10,178 nt of DNA from Lachnospiraceae bacterium UBA1066 (GCA_002316215.1 DCDB01000271.1:1-10178), one strand, 5' to 3'. Numbered from the stretch's first letter, positions 1-7,093 are shown. Notes: a model not told the origin generated them from the letters alone. Made by a program: numbers and translations.

Positions 1-31
1 AAACGGAAGGAAAACTGAAGAAACGGCAAAA

Positions 32-62
32 GGGGTACTGCAGCGGCAGTATCTCTTTTTTT
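32..62 (+). terminator. Rho-independent terminator of an upstream gene
   Basis: Bases 32-41 and 46-55 form a 10-pair stem (eight Watson-Crick pairs and two G-U pairs) closed by the tetraloop AGCG (42-45). It is followed at once by seven T (56-62). This is the classical intrinsic terminator layout on the + strand. It most likely ends a gene lying to the left of the window, which isolates the operon that starts at 402 from upstream transcription. Confidence 0.85.
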
Positions 63-76
63 ATGCCATGAATTTT

Positions 77-112
77 GAAAAAAAAGGGGGACGATCGGAT
101 TTCCTTTTTTTC
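77..112. other. A-tract/T-tract hairpin, possible second terminator
   Basis: A run of eight A followed by GG (78-87) can pair with CC followed by seven T (103-111), leaving a loop of about 15 bases that contains the palindrome CGATCG. The stem is almost entirely A-U and thus weak. It could act as a back-up terminator just after the strong one at 32-62, or simply be an A/T-rich spacer. It is not needed to explain any gene here. Confidence 0.3.
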
Positions 113-139
113 TTAGGGCACAGGCCGGGATATTCTGCG

Positions 140-196
140 AGGTCAAAATAGTGTTAGGAAAATTGACCTGAAAAAACAGACGGTAAAAACAGGTCA
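140..196. promoter_or_regulatory. Cluster of AGGTCA half-sites, candidate operator
   Basis: Three copies of the same hexamer core occur in alternating orientation: AGGTCAA at 140-146, TTGACCT at 163-169 and CAGGTCA at 190-196. The first two form a 7-bp inverted repeat with a 16-base gap. The last two form another, TGACCTG-N19-CAGGTCA (164-196). The cluster lies about 55 to 110 bases upstream of the TATAAT box at 251, where an activator would bind. TTGACC at 163-168 could instead serve as a -35 box with the poor -10 TAAAAA at 184-189. No regulator gene is visible in the window, so the protein that would bind is unknown. Confidence 0.4.
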
Positions 197-227
197 TTTT
201 CCGCAAACAGGATACGGCACGCACAGG

Positions 228-256
228 AAATGATTTATTCCGGAAAAAACTATAAT
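228..256 (+). promoter_or_regulatory. Probable sigma-A promoter of the operon (-10 at 251-256)
   Basis: TATAAT at 251-256 is a perfect -10 hexamer, and transcription would begin near base 263. No good -35 box lies at the usual 16-18 base distance (the bases at 228-233 read AAATGA). The promoter would therefore probably need an activator, which agrees with the repeated half-sites further upstream. The palindrome TTCCGGAA (238-245) sits in the spacer. It is the only strong -10 before the first gene. Confidence 0.5.
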
Positions 257-262
257 GAATTC

Positions 263-401
263 AGAACCTGAGCAAAGAAGGGAAGTAAAAAAGAGCAGTA
301 AAAAAGAGCAGTAAAAAAAGAAATACAAAGAAGTACAGCAGATAAAGAGAAAGAAAAAATAAACCAAAAGAACCGGGAAAGGTTCGAAAGAGAGGCAGAG
401 A
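263..401 (+). other. Long purine-rich untranslated leader
   Basis: If transcription starts near 263, the leader is about 139 bases long and is made almost entirely of A and G, with very few C or T. Such a leader would be largely unstructured RNA. I see no riboswitch-like fold, no leader peptide with a convincing ribosome binding site, and no terminator in it. The ribosome binding site of the first gene (AGAGG, 391-395) lies at its end. Confidence 0.4.
284..323 (+). repeat. 13-bp tandem repeat in the leader
   Basis: The unit AGTAAAAAAGAGC occurs twice in perfect tandem (284-296 and 297-309), followed by a degenerate third copy with one extra A (310-323). It lies in the purine-rich leader between the promoter and the first gene. 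Polymerase slippage could change the copy number, but any effect on expression is speculative because the repeat is not within coding sequence. Confidence 0.7.
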
Positions 402-1853
402 ATGGCAGAGTATACGACACAGTTAGTTGTAATTGCAGGCGGGCCCGCAGGGCTTTGCGCAGCAGTCCAGGCCGCGGAAAACGGAGCGGAGGTCATCCTT
501 ATTGAAAAGAATGCAGCCGTCGGCGGAGCAGCCAATATGGGCATGGGCCCTCTGGCAATCGGAACCAGCTATCAGAAACGGCAGATGTACGACATTACCG
601 TTGAAAAGGCTCTTAACATGATTATGGAGTACACACATTACAATATCGACGGACGCCTGGTAAAGAGATACTTCGACCAGTCCGCGGAGACGATTGAGTG
701 GCTTGAAGATATGGGCGTTGAGTTTGAAGGCGCTTATAAATATTTTACGAAGTCTGAACCGACATGGCACATTGTCAAAACCGATCAGGGAATCGGACCG
801 CGTGCCGCATCCTTTATGAATAAAGCGCTTTTTGCCCGTGCTGAGGAGCTTGGCGTGCGTTTTCTTCTGGAGACTGCCGGCAGGAAGATCCTGAAAGATG
901 CAGAAGGAAAGGTCTGCGGCGTTGTAGCGGCGGATAAAGACGGAAAAGAAATTGAGATCGCCTGCAAGGCGGCGATTATTGCGACCGGCGGAGCAGGCGC
1001 CAATCCGGAACTTATCAAGGCGGAGACCGGCTATACCTTCAACAAGGACATGTTCAATTTCGCAATTCCGGGAAATGTCGGCGACGGCATTAAGATGGCC
1101 TGGGAAGCGGGCGTGGATCATGTTCCGGTCCGCATCGAGCAGGCGGCGAACTTCGAAGGCATCGATGATCTTCCGATGAGCGTCCCGAACATCATGATGC
1201 AGCCGAATCTCCTCGTAAACCTTCACGGAAAACGTGTTATGGATGAAGAACAGATGCAGAATACGACGTTCTTAAGCAATGCCGCTTCCCACCAGAAGCA
1301 CCGTGTCCTTTTCAGTATCGTGGACAGCTCTATCGTAAAATACTATATGCGGAACGGCGTGGACGAAATCAGCATGGTACGCTTCAACCCGGATGTTTCC
1401 GATTTTGTCGACGGCGTGAAGATGGCGCAGACAAACGGAAATACAGGTCTCTTTATTGCAGACTCACTTGAGGAGCTTGCGGATCTGACAGGCATCGATG
1501 CAGAAAATCTTGTGGAGACAGTAGAAGAATACAACGACTTCTGCGACAGCACGGATGAGGAATTCTTCAAACGCAAGAAATATCTCCGCCCGCTTGTTAA
1601 AGCGCCTTTCTATGCGGCAGCCATCCGTCCGGGCGGATACGGCACAGTCGGCGGCATCCGCATCAATGAAAACTGCGAAGCCTGCGACAGTGAATTCGAG
1701 CCGATCCCGGGTTTATATGCAGCCGGGGCGGATGCCTGCAACATTTACGATGACAGTTATATGTTCCTTCTGCCGGGCAACTCTATGGGCTTTGCGGTTA
1801 ATACAGGACGCATTGCCGGTATGGAAGCAGCCGACTATATTGCAGAAGACTAA
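402..1853 (+). CDS. FAD-binding_2 family oxidoreductase (fumarate-reductase-like fold, substrate unknown)
   Basis: Soluble 483-residue flavoprotein with no signal peptide. An N-terminal Rossmann motif (residues 9-37, AGGPAGL at 12-18, then IEKN at 34-37) binds FAD, although the first glycine of GxGxxG is Ala12. ATGGAGA (194-200) and GDGIKMA (227-233) are further family FAD motifs, and the C-terminal FAD-closing segment runs from GLYAAG (437-442) to NTGRIAGMEAA (467-477). A capping/substrate domain lies between about 240 and 400. The family includes fumarate, urocanate and other enoate reductases and ketosteroid dehydrogenases. By eye alignment, the catalytic arginine of the flavocytochrome c fumarate reductases (in TTRDKAS) falls on Gln286, and their second substrate arginine (in GANRLGG) is replaced in the segment LLPGNSMGF (456-464). 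The protein is therefore probably not a fumarate reductase. It has no haem or FMN domain, so its electrons probably come from or go to the two Fe-S proteins encoded next. Start chosen at the ATG six bases after AGAGG (391-395). Confidence 0.85.
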   Translation: MAEYTTQLVVIAGGPAGLCAAVQAAENGAEVILIEKNAAVGGAANMGMGPLAIGTSYQKRQMYDITVEKALNMIMEYTHYNIDGRLVKRYFDQSAETIEWLEDMGVEFEGAYKYFTKSEPTWHIVKTDQGIGPRAASFMNKALFARAEELGVRFLLETAGRKILKDAEGKVCGVVAADKDGKEIEIACKAAIIATGGAGANPELIKAETGYTFNKDMFNFAIPGNVGDGIKMAWEAGVDHVPVRIEQAANFEGIDDLPMSVPNIMMQPNLLVNLHGKRVMDEEQMQNTTFLSNAASHQKHRVLFSIVDSSIVKYYMRNGVDEISMVRFNPDVSDFVDGVKMAQTNGNTGLFIADSLEELADLTGIDAENLVETVEEYNDFCDSTDEEFFKRKKYLRPLVKAPFYAAAIRPGGYGTVGGIRINENCEACDSEFEPIPGLYAAGADACNIYDDSYMFLLPGNSMGFAVNTGRIAGMEAADYIAED

Positions 1854-1886
1854 ATACCGAAAGTAAATTTACGGAGAGGAATAGCC

Positions 1887-3989
1887 ATGGCCTGTATAAC
1901 CATTGATGGAGTGAAAATCGAAGTCCCGGAAGGGAAAAACATTTTGGAATGTGCGCTGGATGCGGGAATTTACATTCCTCATCTGTGCCATCATAAGGAT
2001 TTAAATCCGCTCGGTTCGTGCCGGATGTGCATTGTGCAGGCGGATGGCCATTCCGGGCCCGAACCTTCCTGTATGCTGAAAGCGGAAGACGGACTCGTGA
2101 TCCATACCAAGTCGGATGAAATCCGGAAGCTTCAGATGCTTGCGCTTGAGCTTTTGCTTGCAGGCCATCCGGAGGACTGCTCTACCTGCCCGAAATACGG
2201 GCACTGCGAACTGCAGATGCTGATTCAGTACATCGGGCCCAAAACCGGACGGCTGAAACACCGTTCGAAGGGCTTTGCGCCGGACGGAAGGAATCCGCTG
2301 CTTCTCCACGATATGAACCGCTGCATTCTCTGCGGGAGATGCGTTCGTGCCTGCGGCGATCTGCGCGGAGTCGGCGTGCTGCAGTATCAGAAGAAGGAAG
2401 ATTTAGAGGTATATACCGGCACGCTTCACCAGAAGCTTTTAAAGGATACGGACTGCCGTTTCTGCGAGGCCTGTGCGGAGGTGTGCCCAACCGGTACGAT
2501 CCGCGATATCCTTGCTTCTTCGGAAATAAAGAAAGAAGATTATGTTGTTCCCTGCCGTGCGGGATGCCCGGCGCATACGAATATCCCGGAATACATCCGT
2601 TTTGTCAAGGAAGGCGATTTTGATGCGGCGGCTGCCGTTATCCGCGAGAAGCTTCCTTTCCCGAAGAGCCTGGGATATGTCTGCTCACACGCCTGTGAAC
2701 TCGAATGCAAACGCAAGGCGTTAAATGAACCCATGTCGATCCGGAATATTAAGCGTTTCGCGGCTGAACAGGATTCCGGAAAATACTGGAAGGGGAAAGG
2801 CAAACAGCTCCCGGATACCGGTAAAAAGGTCTGCATTGTCGGAGCGGGACCAGCAGGGCTTACAGCGGCATATTACTTAAGAAAACAGGGACACAGCGTT
2901 ACAGTGAAGGAAGCCCTGCCGACGGCAGGAGGCATGCTGTCTTACGGAATTCCTTCCTATCGTATGCCAAGAGAGCTTGTACAGGAAGAAATCAGGGTAT
3001 TTACCGATCAGGGCGTAAAAATTGAGACGAACGTTAAGGTGGAAAAACCGGCAGAGCTCCTGAAAGAATATGATGCCGTGCTGATGGCTATCGGCGGACA
3101 CGCGGGTGTGCGGCTTCCGATGAAAGGCAATACACTTCCCGGAGTGCTCCTGAATATTGATTTCCTGCGCAGGGCGGCGATGGGAGAAGAAACCGGGCTT
3201 GGAAAACATGTGATTGTCTTAGGGGGCGGAAATGTAGCCTTTGACTGCGCCAGAACCGCAAAAAGGCTCGGGGCAGAAGAGATCCATGTCGCCTGCCTGG
3301 AGGCGAGAGATAAGATGACCTCGGATGACGAGGAAATCGAACAGGCAAAAGAAGAAGGCATTTTTGTTCATCCGGCCCAGACCTTTGAAGCGATAACCGG
3401 AGAAGACCATGTAACCGGCGTTGATTTTATGAACGTAGAATCGTTTTCTTTTGATGAAAACAGAAAGGCCATTATTAAAAAAGAGGAAGGCTCTGAGCAT
3501 CATATCGATGCGGACACGGTCATTTTCGCCGTCGGGCAGAGAACGGAAATTACAGAAGCGGCAGGCCTTGTTTTAGGACGCGGCAGCAGCATTTCCGTGA
3601 AGGATATGACAAAAGACAAATCCGCTTCGATTCAGGGCGTTTTCGCTGCAGGCGATTGCATTTACGGAACGAAATCCGTGGTGATGGCAGTGGAATCGGG
3701 CAGAGAAGCGGCAAGCCAGATCGATCTTTATCTTGGCGGTGACGGAGATATCGAAGAGACACTTGCACCGAAGCAGAAGGCGGATCCGTGTATCGGCGTG
3801 ATTCCCGGTTTCTCAGGCCTTTCAAGACAGAAACCCCAAGTGGATCCGGCGGATAGAAGGCAGGACAATTTTTCGTTATTTGACCACGGTTTCTGCAGGG
3901 AGACAGCCTGCGCGGAAGCGGGGCGGTGCCTGCAGTGCGATCTGCGCTTACAGATTTCCGAACCCCGGACCTGGGGAGACTTTTCATAA
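1887..3989 (+). CDS. NuoG-type Fe-S domain fused to GltD-type NAD(P)H:acceptor oxidoreductase
   Basis: A 700-residue redox fusion. Residues 1-78 form a [2Fe-2S] ferredoxin (Cys34, 45, 48, 62). His94, Cys98, 101 and 107 match the His-Cys3 [4Fe-4S] site of NuoG and Fe-hydrogenases. Two four-Cys clusters follow (146/149/152/156 and 190/193/196/200). From about 220 the protein is glutamate-synthase-beta/DPD-like, with N-terminal cluster cysteines (223, 227, 266, 270, 274), FAD motif GAGPAG (319-324), NAD(P)H motif LGGGNVA (445-451) and the closing FAD segment GVFAAGDC (584-591). A further Cys-rich tail (670, 675, 681, 684) ends the chain. The expected role is to oxidise or reduce NAD(P)H and route electrons through five or more Fe-S clusters to partner proteins. 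The arginine pair often seen in NADPH-specific GltD proteins is not obvious (ACLEARDKM, 469-477), so the cofactor preference is open. It lies 33 bases after the flavoprotein gene, with GGAGAGG (1873-1879) seven bases before the ATG. Confidence 0.88.
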   Translation: MACITIDGVKIEVPEGKNILECALDAGIYIPHLCHHKDLNPLGSCRMCIVQADGHSGPEPSCMLKAEDGLVIHTKSDEIRKLQMLALELLLAGHPEDCSTCPKYGHCELQMLIQYIGPKTGRLKHRSKGFAPDGRNPLLLHDMNRCILCGRCVRACGDLRGVGVLQYQKKEDLEVYTGTLHQKLLKDTDCRFCEACAEVCPTGTIRDILASSEIKKEDYVVPCRAGCPAHTNIPEYIRFVKEGDFDAAAAVIREKLPFPKSLGYVCSHACELECKRKALNEPMSIRNIKRFAAEQDSGKYWKGKGKQLPDTGKKVCIVGAGPAGLTAAYYLRKQGHSVTVKEALPTAGGMLSYGIPSYRMPRELVQEEIRVFTDQGVKIETNVKVEKPAELLKEYDAVLMAIGGHAGVRLPMKGNTLPGVLLNIDFLRRAAMGEETGLGKHVIVLGGGNVAFDCARTAKRLGAEEIHVACLEARDKMTSDDEEIEQAKEEGIFVHPAQTFEAITGEDHVTGVDFMNVESFSFDENRKAIIKKEEGSEHHIDADTVIFAVGQRTEITEAAGLVLGRGSSISVKDMTKDKSASIQGVFAAGDCIYGTKSVVMAVESGREAASQIDLYLGGDGDIEETLAPKQKADPCIGVIPGFSGLSRQKPQVDPADRRQDNFSLFDHGFCRETACAEAGRCLQCDLRLQISEPRTWGDFS

Positions 3990-4011
3990 ATCCGCAAAGG
4001 AGGAAGAATAA

Positions 4012-5187
4012 ATGGGCGCTTATGCGACAGCGAAAGAACTGGGAAGAGAAGCTGTACTGGAGAAAATTAAGTCAGCCGGCCTTATGACCTATGGGCTCAG
4101 ACGGGAGGATTTCTGTGAAGCCCTGAAGCAGGCGGAGGAAGCTGCCCCGGTAGATGCGGGCCTTAATAATGCGGATACGGACGGCGCGCTTCTGGAACTA
4201 TTGAGGGAAAATCCGGGCCGGATCTTCGAGGGCATCCGGATTGCGGGAATGCTGACGGGAACGGAAGCTTTAAGCCTCTATCTTCCGGAGAAGGAAACCG
4301 CTCTTGCAGAAGAGCTTGGCGGAACGGCTGAAACATACGGCATAGAAATTATAAACGATATCATAGATGTGCGTAAATCCGAGAGGCATTTTCTTTTACA
4401 TATCGTCACGGCGGCAGAACTTTCGGATATCCTGGAAGGCACAAGCGAAGAAGGAGTTTACATAAAGGCAGAAGATAAGCCTCTTGAGAAGGTACGAAGC
4501 GATACGAAGGTGTCGTCTCTTATATCCCTGGAAGGCGCCAGGGCTGTTTCAATGGGCTATCATTTCTTTACGCCGGAGGAGGCAGCGGATAAGACGGCAG
4601 CGGATGCTGTCAATGCGGTCATCAAAGTGATCCGCGAAGATCAGTGCATTGTCCGGGAAACCCTGGACAAGCTGAGCGCTTTCAGGCGCGCAAGCTGCGG
4701 AAAATGCGTGTTCTGCAGGGAAGGCCTGATCCAGCTCGAATACATGCAGAAGGAGATCACGGCAGCAAGAGGCAAAGCAGAGTATCCGGGACTTACGCAG
4801 GAAATCGGGGAAGCGATGGGGATCTCGACTCTTTGCTCTGTAGGACAGGAATCCGCAAAGGCAGCGCTTGATGCGACGGCAAAGTTTGCCGGTGAGTACG
4901 AGGCGCACATTAAGAAAAACAAATGCCCGGCCGGCGTGTGCACTTCATTTTCCCATATCTATGTCGATCCGCAGGCCTGCACAGGCTGCGGGGACTGCAT
5001 GGATGTCTGCCCGGCGGACTGCATTGAAGGAAGACCGAAATATATCCATATGATTGATGAATTCGATTGCACGAAATGCGGAAAATGCATAGAAGCCTGC
5101 GAGGAAGATGCAATCGTGAAGACTTCCGGAAAGCTTCCGAAACTTCCGAACATCCTGACAAAGGCGGGCAGGTTCCGTAAACACTGA
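4012..5187 (+). CDS. NuoF-like Fe-S protein with C-terminal 2x[4Fe-4S] ferredoxin, FMN/NADH motifs lost
   Basis: 391 residues. Cys229, 232, 235 and 275 match the N3 [4Fe-4S] site of NuoF/HydB (motif SCGKCVFCREG, then LCSVGQ). CPAGVC (305-310) leads to two ferredoxin clusters, Cys323/326/329/333 and Cys353/356/359/363, as at the C-terminus of HydB/HndC-type subunits. The N-terminal 220 residues can be lined up with NuoF through GLR (28-30), NADTDG (53-58) and FEGIRIAG (72-79). However, the glycine-rich GRGGAGFP loop, the acidic DEGEPG motif and GAGAYVCGEET are all missing, and the protein is far shorter than a roughly 600-residue HydB. It probably does not bind FMN or NADH itself. It would instead act as an Fe-S wire or scaffold between the GltD-type fusion and the flavoprotein. 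An excellent AAAGGAGG (3996-4003) sits eight bases before the start, and the gap to the previous gene is 22 bases. Confidence 0.82.
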   Translation: MGAYATAKELGREAVLEKIKSAGLMTYGLRREDFCEALKQAEEAAPVDAGLNNADTDGALLELLRENPGRIFEGIRIAGMLTGTEALSLYLPEKETALAEELGGTAETYGIEIINDIIDVRKSERHFLLHIVTAAELSDILEGTSEEGVYIKAEDKPLEKVRSDTKVSSLISLEGARAVSMGYHFFTPEEAADKTAADAVNAVIKVIREDQCIVRETLDKLSAFRRASCGKCVFCREGLIQLEYMQKEITAARGKAEYPGLTQEIGEAMGISTLCSVGQESAKAALDATAKFAGEYEAHIKKNKCPAGVCTSFSHIYVDPQACTGCGDCMDVCPADCIEGRPKYIHMIDEFDCTKCGKCIEACEEDAIVKTSGKLPKLPNILTKAGRFRKH

Positions 5188-5226
5188 AATGTAAAAAATA
5201 AAAGCGGAAAGCAAGAGGGCTTTTTT

Positions 5227-6534
5227 ATGGACAGTGTAATGAATGAGACAAAGGTTCATCCGTACAGCAGGGGCGTTTCCATCATCGGCGTCGGCTGCAC
5301 TCCGTTTATGTATACGGTGGACAATCCGGAAACGAACGGACTTACGGAAGGGGAAATGTTCGGCTACGCGGCGCTTCAGGCAATGGAGGATGCCGGCGTA
5401 AATCCGCAGAAAGTGGATTTTTATTTTCACGGAGAAGCGAGCCCTCTGAACGGTTCCAATTATCTGACGCCGAATATCCAGGTCGCAAACTGGTTCGGCA
5501 TGAAAGGAAAGGCTTCGATTCATCATTCGGAAGCCTGCTGCACCGGCTATTATGCGGTTGAGGAAGCCGTCAATGCCGTTGCCTCCGGAAAATACAATTG
5601 CGTGCTTTCCGGCTGTGTGGAATTCGGGGACAGCCTTGCCGTACCCGGACATCCGTATAAGCGCGAGAAAATGACGATGGACAAATTCCTCAAGACTACT
5701 TCCTGGCTTTATGACCGCAATTACACGCGGAGCCTGATGGCAGGCCAGGAGCTGATTTATGATGACGCGGCCGAATGGTACAAGAGGACGCGCGGCCTCA
5801 CGGATCAGCAGATGGACGATACACTGAACCGGATGTGCATCAACAACCGCAGGAATGCCTCCGTGAATCCTCTTGCGCTTGAGAGAAGAACCTATGAAGA
5901 CATTGCAAAAGAAAAGGGCTTTGACAACGTCATGGATTATATGCGCTCTCCCTACAATCCTCAGATGGGAGATTTCCTGAGAGCAAGCGGAGTCGAGCTC
6001 AAATGCGACGGCGCTGCAGCGGTTATTGTCTGTGCAACGGAGCTGGTTGACCGGTATATGGGAAATAAGAACCACAAAGCAGTTGAGGTCCTGGGCACAG
6101 GCTGCGCTGCCTGCGAGGCCACGACGCCGCATTTTGAAGTCAGTGCCACAAAAGAGGCTGTCCGCCAGGTATATGAAGTTACGGGTGTGAAGCCGGAAGA
6201 AATCGATATCTTTTACGCGAATGATTTTATTATCACGTCACATCTTATTTCTGCTGAAATTGCCGGCTATCTGCCTTACGGAGAAGGCTGGAAATACATC
6301 TGCGAAGGCAGGACCGCCTATGACGGAGATAAGCCGATTAATACAAATGGCGGCCGTACCTCCTTCGGGCATGCGCATGCTGCCTCGGGGCTTGCGGATC
6401 TTTATGAAGCCGTCCGTCAGATGCGCGGGGAAGCGGGCGCGGGACAGGTAAAGTTCCTTCCGAAAACCGCAATGCTGCGCGGCTACGGCGGTGCGCAGAA
6501 TATCTGCACCTATATTATCCGGACGGCGGAGTAA
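5227..6534 (+). CDS. Thiolase-superfamily enzyme (SCP2/lipid-transfer-type acyl transferase or retro-aldolase)
   Basis: 435 residues of thiolase fold. EACCTG (102-107) aligns with the family's EACASG, making Cys104 the likely nucleophile. GHAHAASG (381-388) corresponds to the GHPxGASG motif, with His382 as the catalytic histidine. ANDF (331-334) sits where SCP2-type thiolases carry HDxF and degradative thiolases carry NEAF. The C-terminal cysteine loop (CxG) of classical thiolases is replaced by GYGGAQNICTY (419-429), as in the lipid-transfer-protein branch. Family members cleave or form beta-keto thioesters with CoA (BbsB, archaeal acetoacetyl-CoA thiolases) or perform retro-aldol cleavage (Ltp2), usually with a DUF35 partner, which is encoded next. 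It would cleave or build a beta-keto acyl-CoA or acyl-ACP; the chain is unknown. The start follows AAGAGGG (5213-5219) by seven bases. A second ATG at 5239 is a less likely start. Confidence 0.82.
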   Translation: MDSVMNETKVHPYSRGVSIIGVGCTPFMYTVDNPETNGLTEGEMFGYAALQAMEDAGVNPQKVDFYFHGEASPLNGSNYLTPNIQVANWFGMKGKASIHHSEACCTGYYAVEEAVNAVASGKYNCVLSGCVEFGDSLAVPGHPYKREKMTMDKFLKTTSWLYDRNYTRSLMAGQELIYDDAAEWYKRTRGLTDQQMDDTLNRMCINNRRNASVNPLALERRTYEDIAKEKGFDNVMDYMRSPYNPQMGDFLRASGVELKCDGAAAVIVCATELVDRYMGNKNHKAVEVLGTGCAACEATTPHFEVSATKEAVRQVYEVTGVKPEEIDIFYANDFIITSHLISAEIAGYLPYGEGWKYICEGRTAYDGDKPINTNGGRTSFGHAHAASGLADLYEAVRQMRGEAGAGQVKFLPKTAMLRGYGGAQNICTYIIRTAE

Positions 6535-6546
6535 AGGAGAACGAAG

Positions 6547-6966
6547 ATGAGCGTAAAATTAGAAAAAGTTGTCGAGACTTTTTATGAGAACCTTGAACAG
6601 GGCAGGATTACAGGCAGAAAATGCAAACAGTGCGGAGCCGTAGAATTCCCGCCGGTATATGCGTGCAATTCCTGCGGAAGCACGGACATGGAATGGGTTG
6701 AGATCAGCGGAAAAGCAAAAATGTATTCGATCGTCATGCCGGCGCCGCTGTCTATGAAACCGGAGTATAAATCTCTCGGAAAATTCGCCTATGGCGAAGT
6801 AGAGATCGAAGAAGGCGCAAGGCTCAATGCCGTTGTCCGCGGGATGACCAAGAAAAAAAGAAAAGAAATTATGGAGAATAAGAAGCTTCCGGTCAGCTGC
6901 CATGCCGCCATTTACCAAAGAGACGGGTATAAGACTGTTGTATTTGATCTGGACGAAGAGCAGTAA
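6547..6966 (+). CDS. DUF35 zinc-ribbon/OB-fold protein, thiolase partner
   Basis: 139 residues with the standard DUF35 architecture. An N-terminal helix is followed by a rubredoxin-like zinc ribbon (Cys26, 29, 40, 43 in KCKQCG and ACNSCG) and an OB fold from about residue 48 to the end. Relatives such as BbsA, PhlB, ChsH2 and the archaeal DUF35 protein bind directly to thiolase or HMG-CoA synthase-like partners and help hold or channel CoA thioesters. It starts 12 bases after the thiolase stop, and the stop overlaps its ribosome binding site (AAAGGAGA, 6533-6540). Translational coupling and an equimolar complex with the thiolase are therefore likely. Whether it only scaffolds or also binds the acyl group cannot be told from sequence. 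Confidence 0.85.
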   Translation: MSVKLEKVVETFYENLEQGRITGRKCKQCGAVEFPPVYACNSCGSTDMEWVEISGKAKMYSIVMPAPLSMKPEYKSLGKFAYGEVEIEEGARLNAVVRGMTKKKRKEIMENKKLPVSCHAAIYQRDGYKTVVFDLDEEQ

Positions 6967-6995
6967 GGGTAATTAGCTTGTGAAAAGGCAAATAT

Positions 6996-7066
6996 TATGA
7001 TGCGGATTGCGGGAATCGCGAAGCGATGGAGCAATCCGAAGCATCATATTATGGGGAATCATTCCC
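6996..7066. repeat. Structured inverted-repeat element inside the operon
   Basis: A long hairpin fills the middle of the 127-base gap between the DUF35 and ACP genes. TATGATGC (6996-7003) pairs with GCATCATA (7041-7048), and GGATTGC (7004-7010) pairs with GCAATCC (7031-7037); the bases GAA (7038-7040) bulge on the 3' side. A nested hairpin, ATCGC-GAA-GCGAT (7015-7027), sits in its loop. A second small hairpin, GGGAA-TCA-TTCCC, follows at 7054-7066. Neither is followed by a T run, so neither is an obvious terminator. It may be a dispersed palindromic repeat of the REP/MITE kind, or an RNA processing or stability site that sets ACP levels apart from the upstream genes. No open reading frame in it has support. 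Confidence 0.7.
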
Positions 7067-7093
7067 GAATAAAAATAATAAGGAGATAAAAAG

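Noticed and set aside
194..544. Antisense frame rich in Phe, Leu and Cys that looks like a membrane protein
   Set aside because: The hydrophobicity is simply the reverse complement of the A/G-rich leader, and the frame overlaps the start of the flavoprotein gene.
423..1226. Antisense open frame of 267 residues
   Set aside because: It lies wholly opposite the flavoprotein gene, whose FAD motifs are clear, and its own translation has no family pattern.
402..1853. Annotation of the first gene as fumarate reductase or succinate dehydrogenase flavoprotein
   Set aside because: The fold is shared, but the substrate-binding and catalytic arginines appear to be missing and there is no haem, FMN or membrane-anchor partner.
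5201..5226. AAAGC/GCTTT hairpin followed by a T run before the thiolase gene
   Set aside because: The stem is only five weak pairs and it includes the ribosome binding site of the thiolase gene. Termination there would cut the operon just before a start codon, which is less likely than a ribosome binding site with a T-rich spacer.
4945..6132. Long antisense open frame (395 residues) on the - strand
   Set aside because: It runs opposite the well-supported NuoF-like and thiolase genes, spans their intergenic gap, and shows no recognisable domain. It is explained by base composition of the coding strands.
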